Part shown: in pieces, positions 1 through 6,269 of the stretch
Numbering within the stretch: position 1 is the stretch's first letter
Layout of the letters: every line of letters starts with the position of its first letter
DNA from: JAIFWN01 sp049304015
GTDB lineage: Bacteria; Patescibacteriota; Minisyncoccia; Phycocordibacterales; Zambryskibacteraceae
Direction: 5' to 3'
DNA: 26,600 nt
NCBI GenBank assembly: GCA_049304015.1
Contig: JBAQNS010000001.1
Span: 1-26,600, forward strand
Program-made: the position numbers and the translations under genes
Notes under the pieces: model-generated
Told to the model about the DNA's origin: nothing
Database searches by the model: none
The model's input: only the letters and a program-made list of their open reading frames with translations

Positions 1-354
1 GAAGATAAAGATGATATGGTCGTCTACAATCATTGAATGTGCATCTGGATGAATAATGCCTAGAGGGATGTAGTAGAGGAGCATCATGAGAGCGCCCAGA
101 GGTGCTGAATATTTAATTAGAGCTCCAAAAATGAGTGAGACCCCGAGTAGAGTGAGACCCCAAGCATTAATAAAATTTATATACGGCAGTACTGCAGGGG
201 AAGCAAACCAAGTATAAAGTTCTGGTAACAATTTCGCCCCTCTTAGATATCCTTCTGCAGACCATGATGAATCAATAAGGTGAGAAAGTCCTGCATAGAA
301 CATGTACCACCCTAGTGAAATACGAAGCAAGAACAGAGTAACTTTTTGTGACAT
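1..354 (-). CDS. DoxX-family membrane protein (partial, 3' end off window)
   Basis: Reading the minus strand from the ATG at 354 gives 118 uninterrupted codons running off the left edge, so the C-terminus is missing. The product begins MSQKVTLFLLRISLGWYMFY and contains AGLSHLID, then hydrophobic stretches at about residues 5-25, 65-85 and 88-100. An N-terminal LRISLGWYMFYAGLSHL-type segment followed by several membrane helices is typical of the DoxX/DoxD-like family, small integral membrane proteins variously linked to quinone or thiol redox chemistry. No catalytic residue can be pointed to, so the exact role is open. No SD site is seen before the ATG; the upstream DNA is very AT-rich. It is transcribed away from the small orphan gene at 526. 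Confidence 0.75.
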   Translation of the reverse strand, partial: MSQKVTLFLLRISLGWYMFYAGLSHLIDSSWSAEGYLRGAKLLPELYTWFASPAVLPYINFINAWGLTLLGVSLIFGALIKYSAPLGALMMLLYYIPLGIIHPDAHSMIVDDHIIFIF

Positions 355-442
355 TAAATTAAATTTATTTATAAATATACAAATACAGTTTTAATTCTAC
401 AGTTGAAATGCGCTTCGGCATAGTGCTTTATTAGTTATCTAT

Positions 443-471
443 TTGACTTATTTATATATATCTGGTTATAT
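443..471 (+). promoter_or_regulatory. Sigma70-like promoter for the 526-849 orphan
   Basis: TTGACT at 443-448, a 17-nt spacer and TTATAT at 466-471, with TG one base before the -10 hexamer (463-464). This is one of the two best -35/-10 pairs in the window. The predicted transcription start (about 478) lies at the beginning of a small hairpin with a T-tail. Confidence 0.6.
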
Positions 472-476
472 AAATG

Positions 477-494
477 AGGGCTAGTGCCCTTTTT
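477..494 (+). terminator. Promoter-proximal hairpin with U-tract
   Basis: AGGGC (477-481), loop TAGT, GCCCT (486-490), then further T residues to 494. It looks like a minimal intrinsic terminator or attenuator, yet it starts at the predicted +1 of the 443-471 promoter. On the minus strand the stem is not followed by a T-run, so it is unlikely to terminate anything leftward. It may be a 5'-end stabilising hairpin instead. Confidence 0.45.
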
Positions 495-525
495 CATTTC
501 ACGATCACACCTCGAGGTAGATCCA

Positions 526-849
526 ATGGCAGTACAAGCCCAACGCGCAGGTTCCGGGACCGCCCGTCAGGCCAAGCACACGAATGATATGCTGACTCTG
601 AGCGATCATACGATGTGCTTCTCAGACCTCTTCACCCCCATCCTCACCCAGAAGGAGCGCAAGCGCAGGTTGAAGATCCTGAAGGAAACGTACAACCTCA
701 CCGAGAGGGAGTCGCGCCGTCTGTGCGGCACTCACGCGAAGGTCGACGGCCCCGGCGTCGTCAACTGTTTCTTGCGTGAGAGGCTGAAGGACAGGAAGGC
801 TTGCTTCGATGAATACCTCGGCAAGTGCCACAGGCGTTTTCAGTCCTAA
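526..849 (+). CDS. Hypothetical protein, 107 aa (G+C-richer orphan)
   Basis: I chose the ATG at 526 because GAGG (514-517) lies 8 nt upstream; the in-frame ATG at 484 lies inside a hairpin and would add 14 residues. The product is basic and Cys-containing: MAVQAQRAGSG, then a helical Lys/Arg-rich part around LTQKERKRRLKILKETYNL (about residues 40-60), then CGTHAKVDGPGV and a C-terminal RERLKDRKACFDEYLGKC. I do not recognise a family. The charged helical middle could bind nucleic acid, but no fold can be named. Codons are visibly richer in G and C than in the flanking genes. The gene has its own promoter, SD site and terminator, so it behaves as a stand-alone cassette. Confidence 0.6.
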   Translation: MAVQAQRAGSGTARQAKHTNDMLTLSDHTMCFSDLFTPILTQKERKRRLKILKETYNLTERESRRLCGTHAKVDGPGVVNCFLRERLKDRKACFDEYLGKCHRRFQS

Positions 850-866
850 CCGACTGACCACTACAG

Positions 867-893
867 GCCCACCAATACTGGTTGGGCTTTTTT
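867..893 (+). terminator. Intrinsic terminator after the 526-849 orphan
   Basis: GCCCACCA (867-874) pairs with TGGTTGGGC (879-887) with one bulged T, loop ATAC, followed by six T residues (888-893). It lies 18 nt past the TAA stop. Confidence 0.8.
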
Positions 894-904
894 CTTTAAT
901 TTTA

Positions 905-919
905 TGCTAGGCTTTTAGT
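905..919 (+). promoter_or_regulatory. Extended -10 box, predicted leaderless start of PAP2 gene
   Basis: TG (905-906), C, TAGGCT (908-913), then 6 nt to the ATG at 920. A start 7 nt after the -10 would fall on the A of the ATG. No convincing -35 and no SD site is present. Confidence 0.5.
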
Positions 920-1582
920 ATGGTTTCATTCCACAGATGGGCGAAGACGTTTCTTTTCCTTTTGGTCTATATAATCTCGGGCTTTGCCTTAGTGCTTATT
1001 ATTGATGGGCTAATTAGTGGGACAGAGCTCACCCCGTTTAATACAGCTATAGAAACAGCGGTTTTGGCTGTCCGAGTGCCTTGGCTAACGAATTTTATGG
1101 TTTGGATAACTAACATTGGCAGTCCGATGACTCTGACAGTGGCTACTATAATTTTGGTAATCACACTATTGTTAAAGGGTGAGACATATGACGCGCTTCT
1201 TTATATTGTTTCTATGAGTGTGGCTGTGGTTTCTCTTATAGTGATGAAAGACACCTTTCAAATGGCTCGTCCAGACGCTGTGATCATAGGGATATCTGGT
1301 TGGAGTTTCCCTTCAGGTCATGCAGCCGTGGCCACAACATTTTTTTTCACCACCGCTTATTCGTTTTATGACTGGGTAGAATCAATGTGGGGTAAAACTA
1401 TTTTGGTAGTTGGATGTATTATTGGAGCAGCCCTTGTATCTTTTTCTAGAATCTATCTTGGAGCACATTGGTCACTAGACATTTTGGCCGGCTTTGCTTT
1501 AGGACTTATGGCGGTTAGCTTCTCAGCTCTTGTTTTCAATATTTTCCTTGAAGAAACTCGACCGAAGAGAAGAAAAGTATAA
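920..1582 (+). CDS. PAP2-superfamily membrane phosphatase
   Basis: A 220-aa polytopic membrane protein with the three PAP2 signature blocks in order: K110...RP117-118 (KDTFQMARP), PSGH131-134 (FPSGHAA), and SR176-177 with H183 and D187 (SRIYLGAHWSLD). In the family the two histidines and the aspartate carry out phosphoester hydrolysis, typically on undecaprenyl pyrophosphate, phosphatidate or phosphatidylglycerophosphate; the substrate cannot be read from sequence. All catalytic positions are intact. Hydrophobic helices lie at about 10-30, 68-86, 95-109, 158-175 and 187-212. It follows the orphan's terminator and has its own extended -10 box 6 nt before the ATG. Envelope lipid-carrier recycling is the most likely role. 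Confidence 0.9.
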   Translation: MVSFHRWAKTFLFLLVYIISGFALVLIIDGLISGTELTPFNTAIETAVLAVRVPWLTNFMVWITNIGSPMTLTVATIILVITLLLKGETYDALLYIVSMSVAVVSLIVMKDTFQMARPDAVIIGISGWSFPSGHAAVATTFFFTTAYSFYDWVESMWGKTILVVGCIIGAALVSFSRIYLGAHWSLDILAGFALGLMAVSFSALVFNIFLEETRPKRRKV

Positions 1583-1623
1583 TGTGTTAAAATGTCTTTA
1601 TTAGTAATAATTCCCATAAATAT

Positions 1624-2421
1624 ATGGATAGTGATATAAATTTTGAACTAAAAAAACTTTTGAAATGGAGTAGAGTGGCTGTTTTCTTCCTTGCAATATT
1701 TCTTACTGGACAAGCATTAGTTACCTTTAAAGCGGTAGACAACACTAACCCTGCTTACAATTCAATCCAAGTGACAGGTAAGGGGGAAGCGGTCACCATT
1801 CCTGATATAGCAACATTTTCTTTCACTGTTTCTACTGACGCAAAGAATGTTGGTGATGCTCAAGCAACAGTGACTAAAAAAATGGATTCTATCCTCGCAG
1901 ATTTGAAAGCGATGGGTATAGAAGACAAGGATATAAAAACAACCGATTATTCTGTTTGGCCAAAATACACCTATGTTCAAGCCGTTTGTGCAGATGGATA
2001 TTGTCCCCCAGGTAGGCAGGTAGCAGATGGTTATACCGTCAATCATTCTATTTTGGTTAAAGTTAGAAAGACGGCTGATGCAGGCAAGGCTCTCGCCAGT
2101 GTGGGAGACAAGGGAGCAACGAATATTTCTGGACTAACATTCACTAATGATGATCCAGACAAAGTGATGAAAGAAGCCAAGGCGGAGGCAATAAAGGATG
2201 CGAAGAGTAAGGCAGAAGATTTGGCCAAGAGCCTCGGAGTAAGGTTGGTAAAAGTAGTTGGTTATTATGACAATAGTCAGGGAGGTTATCCAATTATGGC
2301 TGATAGTGCTGGTTTTAATGGAGTTAGTATGATGAAAGCTACAGCTCCTTCTGCTCCAACTGTCCCAACGGGGGAGAACAAAGTGACCGCGAACGTTACC
2401 GTCACCTATGAGATAAGGTAG
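1624..2421 (+). CDS. SIMPL-domain (DUF541) protein, membrane-anchored
   Basis: A 265-aa protein with a short cytoplasmic start, one hydrophobic segment at about residues 16-34 (signal anchor), then a SIMPL/DUF541 domain: IQVTGKGEAVTIPDIATFSF near residue 48, a repeated alternation of VTKKMDSILADLKAMGIEDKDIKT, a central YTVNHSILVKVRK and a C-terminal VTANVTVTYEIR. SIMPL proteins are exported beta/alpha proteins of poorly defined function. A two-Cys insertion, CADGYCPPG (about residues 121-129), could form a disulphide outside the cell. The gene follows the PAP2 gene by 41 nt; a TATAAT overlapping the PAP2 stop (1578-1583) could serve as a separate promoter. Confidence 0.85.
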   Translation: MDSDINFELKKLLKWSRVAVFFLAIFLTGQALVTFKAVDNTNPAYNSIQVTGKGEAVTIPDIATFSFTVSTDAKNVGDAQATVTKKMDSILADLKAMGIEDKDIKTTDYSVWPKYTYVQAVCADGYCPPGRQVADGYTVNHSILVKVRKTADAGKALASVGDKGATNISGLTFTNDDPDKVMKEAKAEAIKDAKSKAEDLAKSLGVRLVKVVGYYDNSQGGYPIMADSAGFNGVSMMKATAPSAPTVPTGENKVTANVTVTYEIR

Positions 2422-2431
2422 TTAGCTTCAT

Positions 2432-2461
2432 TTGACAGAGACACTACTCTTGTAGTAGTAT
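2432..2461 (+). promoter_or_regulatory. Sigma70-like promoter upstream of secE
   Basis: TTGACA (2432-2437), 18-nt spacer, TAGTAT (2456-2461). The predicted start falls just at the hairpin 2468-2486. A second possible -10, TAATAT (2486-2491), lies 7 nt before the secE ATG and would give a leaderless secE mRNA. Confidence 0.45.
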
Positions 2462-2467
2462 TAAAGG

Positions 2468-2486
2468 ACGCCACGGGGCGTTTTTT
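2468..2486 (+). terminator. Hairpin with T-run between SIMPL gene and secE
   Basis: ACGCC (2468-2472), loop ACGG, GGCGT (2477-2481), followed by five more T. It can end the SIMPL transcript, or act within the 5' end of a secE transcript if the 2432-2461 promoter is used. Confidence 0.6.
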
Positions 2487-2498
2487 AATATAAAGCCC

Positions 2499-2684
2499 AT
2501 GAATACATTCATCAATTATCTCAAGGATACACGCGGAGAACTCAAGCACGTTTCTTGGCCTACTCGTAGACAAGCGATTGGTTTCACTGTGATAGTTATC
2601 TTAGTTTCTATTTTCACTGCCTTTTTCCTTGGATTCTTCGACTATATCTTTTCTCTAATTATTCAGAAATTTGTTCTAATCTAA
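2499..2684 (+). CDS. secE: Preprotein translocase subunit SecE
   Basis: A 61-aa protein with the bacterial single-span SecE layout: an amphipathic cytoplasmic part, TRGELKHVSWPTRRQAIGFT (residues about 10-29), containing the conserved ELKxVxWPTR segment, then one membrane helix (about 30-53). SecE clamps SecY in the SecYEG protein-export channel of the cytoplasmic membrane. The position immediately before nusG (6-nt gap) and rplK is the conserved bacterial order secE-nusG-rplK, which supports the call. No SD site precedes the ATG. Confidence 0.95.
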   Translation: MNTFINYLKDTRGELKHVSWPTRRQAIGFTVIVILVSIFTAFFLGFFDYIFSLIIQKFVLI

Positions 2685-2690
2685 GCACTC

Positions 2691-3236
2691 ATGTCCAAAC
2701 AAAAAATTTCAGAAGGCAGACATTGGTACGTCATCCACACTTATGCTGGATATGAGAACGCCGTGCAGAGAAATTTAAAACAGCGTATTGAATCTCTAGG
2801 GATGGAAGACAAGATTTTTAACGTGATTGTCCCTACAGAGAAGAAGATAAAGATTAAAGGAAACAAGCGCGTAGAAGAAGAAGAGAAAATTTATCCAGGT
2901 TATATTCTCGTAGACATGATTGTGACCGATGATTCTTGGTACGTAGTGCGCAACACTCCCAGAGTGACCGGCTTCGTTGGTTCTGGAGTTTATCCTGTGC
3001 CTATAGATGAGAAGGAAGTAGAAATACTCTTTGCTCGTATGAATGATGGCAAGGTGATGCACACTATTAACCTCGTGCCTGATGATGCAGTGATGATTGT
3101 TGATGGTCCGTTTAAGGATCTTGAGGGTAAAGTGAGCGAAGTTGATGCAGAGAGGGGCAAGGTCAAGGTGCTCGTCTCTATGTTCGGCAGAGAGACCCCT
3201 GTTGAGCTCGACTTCTTGCAGATTAAGAAAATGTAA
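2691..3236 (+). CDS. nusG: Transcription termination/antitermination protein NusG
   Basis: A 181-aa protein. The NGN domain (about residues 11-115) starts RHWYVIHTYAGYENAVQRNL and includes YPGYILVDMI and VRNTPRVTGFVG. The C-terminal KOW domain (about 125-180) includes VDGPFKDLEGKVSEVD and KVKVLVSMFGRETPVELDF. NusG binds RNA polymerase as a processivity and pausing factor and couples it to ribosomal uS10 or Rho. Length and domain order are typical of bacterial NusG. It lies 6 nt after secE and 23 nt before rplK. Confidence 0.97.
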   Translation: MSKQKISEGRHWYVIHTYAGYENAVQRNLKQRIESLGMEDKIFNVIVPTEKKIKIKGNKRVEEEEKIYPGYILVDMIVTDDSWYVVRNTPRVTGFVGSGVYPVPIDEKEVEILFARMNDGKVMHTINLVPDDAVMIVDGPFKDLEGKVSEVDAERGKVKVLVSMFGRETPVELDFLQIKKM

Positions 3237-3259
3237 GGTAATCTAGCTTTCTAATACAT

Positions 3260-3682
3260 ATGGCAAAAAAAGTTACAAAAGTACTCAAATTACAGATCCC
3301 TGGAGGCAAAGCAGTGCCTGGTCAGGCTCTTGGACCTGTGCTCGGAGGTGCTGGGATTCAAATCGGTGAATTCGTGAAGCGTTTTAATGATGAGACCAAA
3401 GACAGAGTAGGAGACATCGTCCCTACAGTGGTTGAGATATACGATGACAGAACTTATAAGATGACTTATAAGACTGAACCAGCGGCTAACCTTATCCTAA
3501 AGGTTTTGGGCAAAGAAAGTGGTTCAGGCAAACCAAATACAGTTAAAATAGGCACTCTTACTCAAGCTCAGCTTAGCCAAATCGCAGAGAAGAAAATGTC
3601 TGACTTGAATGCGAACGATATGGAAGGGGCCAAGAAAATCATCGCCGGCACTGCTCGAAGCATGGGCGTGGATGTGAAGTAA
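3260..3682 (+). CDS. rplK: 50S ribosomal protein uL11
   Basis: A 140-aa protein with the uL11 hallmarks: N-terminal LKLQIPGGKAVPGQALGPVL (about residues 9-28), GIQIGEFVKRFND, and the C-terminal rRNA-binding domain with IVPTVVEIYDDRTYKMTYKT and GTARSMGVDVK. It binds the GTPase-associated region of 23S rRNA. The N-terminal residues start MAKKVTKVLKLQIPGG, as in other bacteria. The usual next gene, rplA (uL1), is absent: a strong terminator follows 19 nt after the stop and the next gene is an unrelated nucleotidyltransferase. Confidence 0.97.
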   Translation: MAKKVTKVLKLQIPGGKAVPGQALGPVLGGAGIQIGEFVKRFNDETKDRVGDIVPTVVEIYDDRTYKMTYKTEPAANLILKVLGKESGSGKPNTVKIGTLTQAQLSQIAEKKMSDLNANDMEGAKKIIAGTARSMGVDVK

Positions 3683-3701
3683 ACTAGTCAAAAATTTGAA
3701 C

Positions 3702-3735
3702 ACAAAAGCTCCATTTATGGAGCTTTTGTTTTTAT
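3702..3735 (+). terminator. Intrinsic terminator after rplK
   Basis: A perfect 12-bp stem: ACAAAAGCTCCA (3702-3713), loop TTTA, TGGAGCTTTTGT (3718-3729), followed by TTTT. It closes the secE-nusG-rplK unit where rplA would normally follow. Confidence 0.9.
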
Positions 3736-3751
3736 AGTGAATGAGTAAAGT

Positions 3752-3789
3752 AAGACCAGGCATTGGTCTTTGTAACTTTCCCATGGAGG
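3752..3789 (+). promoter_or_regulatory. Leader hairpin and SD site of the nucleotidyltransferase gene
   Basis: AAGACCA (3752-3758), loop GGCAT, TGGTCTT (3764-3770) forms a 7-bp hairpin. A possible -10, TAAAGT (3746-3751), abuts it on the 5' side. GGAGG at 3785-3789 lies 4 nt before the GTG start at 3794. The string CATGGAGG here recurs before the small gene at 16091. Confidence 0.45.
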
Positions 3790-3793
3790 CTCT

Positions 3794-4411
3794 GTGGCAC
3801 CAAATCTCAAGGGTGTTTTGGAAGGTGGTAGCGGTCTGGAAGGTAAGTACATTCCAGACTTCAACGACCTCGAAGTGATGGTCAGACTATTGCGAGAGTG
3901 CGGCTATAGAATCGTGCTCACGCAAGGGGTGTACGACATGTTCCATGTTGGACACAAGCGTTACCTCGAAGCAGCGAGCGAGCTTGCGGATGTTCTCATC
4001 GTTGGTGTTGACTCAGATGAGTTGACTCGCGAGACGAAGGGTCGAGTTGACCCGACGAGACCGTTCGACAAGTTCGAAGCTCGTATTGAGATCCTCTGTG
4101 CGATGTCGTTCGTGAGGATTGTCACCCGTCGTCACACGGATCAGCATACGGATGACCTCATCAAGTTGGTGAAGCCAGACGTGCTTGTCGTTTCCAAGAC
4201 GACCAGCTCCTTTACTCCTGAGAAGATAAAGGAGTTGGAGGAATTTTGCGGCACGATTCACCACCTCGAAGCGAAGGCAGACCCGAGTACGACGAGTACC
4301 ACAGCGAAGCTCAAGCGTTTGAGGGAAGAAGGTGCAGTAGAGCTTGGTAGACGGGTAGCTCTGGCTGTTCAGAAGGAGGTTGAGGCCTACATCGGAGGAA
4401 ATGGCAAATGA
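3794..4411 (+). CDS. HxGH cytidylyltransferase/adenylyltransferase-like protein
   Basis: The start is GTG 3794, set by GGAGG 4 nt upstream; the nearby ATG at 3783 is out of frame. In this 205-aa protein, residues about 38-180 form a nucleotidyltransferase Rossmann-type domain: VLTQGVYDMFHVGHKRYLEA carries the HxGH motif (H51-H54), then VLIVGVDSDE, and a late STTSTTAK segment (about 174-181) resembling the second nucleotide-binding motif. This superfamily (GlpF/TagD, RfaE C-terminal domain, FAD and NMN adenylyltransferases) transfers CMP or AMP to a phosphorylated acceptor; the acceptor cannot be read here. The first 35 residues are an extension of unknown role. It overlaps the deaminase start by 4 nt (ATGA), so the two are translationally coupled. 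Base composition is richer in G+C than rplK and argS. Confidence 0.8.
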   Translation: MAPNLKGVLEGGSGLEGKYIPDFNDLEVMVRLLRECGYRIVLTQGVYDMFHVGHKRYLEAASELADVLIVGVDSDELTRETKGRVDPTRPFDKFEARIEILCAMSFVRIVTRRHTDQHTDDLIKLVKPDVLVVSKTTSSFTPEKIKELEEFCGTIHHLEAKADPSTTSTTAKLKRLREEGAVELGRRVALAVQKEVEAYIGGNGK

Positions 4412-5271
4412 GCCACAATCTCATTGCATACATTCCCACGCTCAACCGACGACACCTAGATTGGTTGGCGAGACATTCGAGCAGTGATCTCTTTCTCATA
4501 CCAGAGAGCATTGCTTGCGAACTCTTGCCTCGACTCTCCCGTAACATGGCTGCCTTGCCGGTTGATATGGTGGTCAGATTTATCCGCTCAGAAAGGCTGG
4601 TTAAGCGGGTGAACGACTTTCATCCTGCGTTCGTCGATCCAAAACTCTCCCTTTACTTGGGGGAAAATTGGGTACTGCCGGACGAAGATGTTTCCCATCT
4701 TTTGGCAGAGAAGTATCTTCTGCCAGCCGGATGCAATGTGTCTTACGAGATGATTTGGGCACGTTGGGACATGACGGCAGTCAAACAGAATCAGCCAGTC
4801 ATGCCCGATGTGGAAATTTCCACCGACGAGTTTGATGTGGAGTTTCTAAGAGAGATAGAAATGCTCTCTAGACGTGGTCCTGATTGGTGGAGACAAGTAG
4901 CTGCAGCAGCCATCAGTCGAGATGGCAGGGTGTTGGCCACTGCATGCAACACGCACATGCCGAACGAGTATGAGACCTACATCTTCGGTGATCCAAGCGT
5001 GAACCGCGATGCTGGAGAGAAAGGGAAGTCCTGTGTCATTCATGCAGAGGAGTCTGTGATTACTCTGTGTGCCAAACAAGGTCTAGCCCTTGATGGTGCT
5101 CGGATGTATGTGACCACCTTCCCATGCGAAGGGTGCGCCAGAGAGATCGTAGCCAGTGGAGTAGACACTGTATATTTCTCTGAAGGTTTCTCATCTCTGA
5201 ACGCGGAAGAAGTTTTCAGGGTGGGTAAAGTGAAGATTGTTCAAGTGAGGGATAATCTCGTTTCTGCTTAG
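4408..5271 (+). CDS. dCMP/cytidine deaminase-like protein with unknown N-terminal domain
   Basis: The C-terminal part (about residues 158-275) is a zinc deaminase domain: HAE at 212-214 (ligand His plus catalytic Glu) and PCEGC at 239-243 (two ligand Cys), the pattern of dCMP deaminases and related CDA-fold enzymes. The likely reaction is dCMP to dUMP, but other deaminated substrates are possible. Residues 1-150 are a separate domain (starts LIAYIPTLNRRHLDWL, later LPAGCNVSYEMIWARWD) that I do not recognise; it is not needed for a normal dCMP deaminase of about 150 aa. GGAGG (4394-4398) lies 9 nt before the ATG. The gene overlaps the nucleotidyltransferase upstream and converges on the DHFR-ThyA pair, which would use dUMP. 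Its terminator overlaps its stop codon. Confidence 0.8.
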   Translation: MSHNLIAYIPTLNRRHLDWLARHSSSDLFLIPESIACELLPRLSRNMAALPVDMVVRFIRSERLVKRVNDFHPAFVDPKLSLYLGENWVLPDEDVSHLLAEKYLLPAGCNVSYEMIWARWDMTAVKQNQPVMPDVEISTDEFDVEFLREIEMLSRRGPDWWRQVAAAAISRDGRVLATACNTHMPNEYETYIFGDPSVNRDAGEKGKSCVIHAEESVITLCAKQGLALDGARMYVTTFPCEGCAREIVASGVDTVYFSEGFSSLNAEEVFRVGKVKIVQVRDNLVSA

Positions 5272-5291
5272 TCGCAGAACGAGGTTTTTTT
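5257..5291 (+). terminator. Intrinsic terminator overlapping the deaminase stop codon
   Basis: CTCGTTTCTGC (5257-5267) pairs with GCAGAACGAG (5274-5283) with one bulged T. The loop contains the TAG stop, and GG plus a T-run follows. The 5' arm is coding sequence. Confidence 0.85.
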
Positions 5292-5296
5292 ATATA

Positions 5297-5327
5297 AAAA
5301 AACCCGACCTTATTTCAAAGTAGGGCT
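5297..5327 (-). terminator. Terminator for the minus-strand thyA/DHFR-HIT pair
   Basis: Read on the minus strand, AGCCCTACTTT, loop GAAA, then TAAGGTCGGGTT form a stem with two mismatches, followed by a T-run. It lies just past the DHFR-HIT stop and back to back with the deaminase terminator. Confidence 0.65.
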
Positions 5328-5331
5328 TGTA

Positions 5332-6267
5332 TCAACTGCCGAGGTAAAATCTGATTGCTTCACCGGTGAGATCTTGCTTCGCTGCGATGTGTGCGTGGAT
5401 GTGGCGTACAGTGCCACCAGTCCATATACACTCGCCGAAGCGCATGTAGAACCCGCCGCCGGGGATCTCGTATTTCGACGAAGCCCACCGGAGAATGGTG
5501 CCTAGTTCTTCGAACGCACCAGACGGCATCTTCTCTACGCCCTCTGCGTGTGTTTTCAGAAAGAGAACCAGATGAATCTTTGAGCCGGCGTATGGCCACA
5601 TGTTCTCACTGACCACCCAGTAGTTACCTGTCCAGAGGATAGGCTTCTTGTGCCATCTGGCCAGATTCTCTGGGCAAAATGGGCAGACCCCAGCTTCGAG
5701 GATTTCTTTCATGGCCTTGATCTGCTCATCTGTGCGACAGTTTCGCATCTCGATGAATGGGCTCTGTGGTGAGATTCGTGGAATCCTCTCATACACTTCC
5801 CATGTGAAGGCGTATTCGTTGTCTTCATCCTGAGCATGTTCTTCGCTCGAGAGAAGTTTCCAGTCGCTCATGTCTAGTTCAGGAAAGAATACGTCACCCT
5901 CTACTTCTGCGTGTACACGAGTGACATAAAGTTCATCACAGTGGTCTAGAGCGACTTTATAAATCTTCGCTCCACCAATGACGAACATATCCTCGGTCTC
6001 TGCTCGATGGAGGATTTCTTTCCACCAAAGCACGAAGGTGACACCATCGAGTTTCGCATTCGGGTTTCTGGTGAGAACAATATTCTCACGACCAGGAAGT
6101 GGCCGAAAGCGATCTGGGAGAGACACAAAAGTGTTCGAGCCCATGACTACAGGACTTGAACCAGTGATATCTCTGAACCGACGACGGTCCGCAGGGAGAT
6201 TGAAGGGCAAATCGTTGCCACGCCCAATCACCCCGTTTTCTGAAACTGCCACGATGATTTTGAGCAT
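5332..6267 (-). CDS. Dihydrofolate reductase-HIT domain fusion protein
   Basis: A single 311-aa frame. Residues 1-162 are a DHFR: IIVAVSENGVIGRGNDLPFN, LPADRRRF with the catalytic acid at D27, VVMGSNTF, and VIGGAKIY (97-104) of the NADPH site. Residues about 165-311 are a HIT-type domain: a CPFC pair (195-198), KIHLVLFLKTH (230-240), and the triad HIHAHIA (289-295). DHFR reduces dihydrofolate made by thymidylate synthase; HIT proteins hydrolyse or transfer nucleotide phosphates (AMP derivatives, dinucleoside polyphosphates). Both parts keep their key residues. The ATG is 2 nt after the thyA stop and GGAG overlaps that stop, so translation is coupled. The fusion is not a typical DHFR (about 160 aa). 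The HIT substrate is unknown. Confidence 0.88.
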   Translation of the reverse strand: MLKIIVAVSENGVIGRGNDLPFNLPADRRRFRDITGSSPVVMGSNTFVSLPDRFRPLPGRENIVLTRNPNAKLDGVTFVLWWKEILHRAETEDMFVIGGAKIYKVALDHCDELYVTRVHAEVEGDVFFPELDMSDWKLLSSEEHAQDEDNEYAFTWEVYERIPRISPQSPFIEMRNCRTDEQIKAMKEILEAGVCPFCPENLARWHKKPILWTGNYWVVSENMWPYAGSKIHLVLFLKTHAEGVEKMPSGAFEELGTILRWASSKYEIPGGGFYMRFGECIWTGGTVRHIHAHIAAKQDLTGEAIRFYLGS

Positions 6268-6269
6268 GG

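Noticed and set aside
355..442. A tRNA or small RNA in the AT-rich gap before the 526 orphan
   Set aside because: Only a weak short hairpin around GCGCTTCGGC is present; no cloverleaf, TTCGAATC-type arm or conserved RNA was seen.
3783..3793. ATG at 3783 as start of the nucleotidyltransferase
   Set aside because: It is out of frame with the domain; it overlaps the SD site GGAGG that serves the GTG at 3794.
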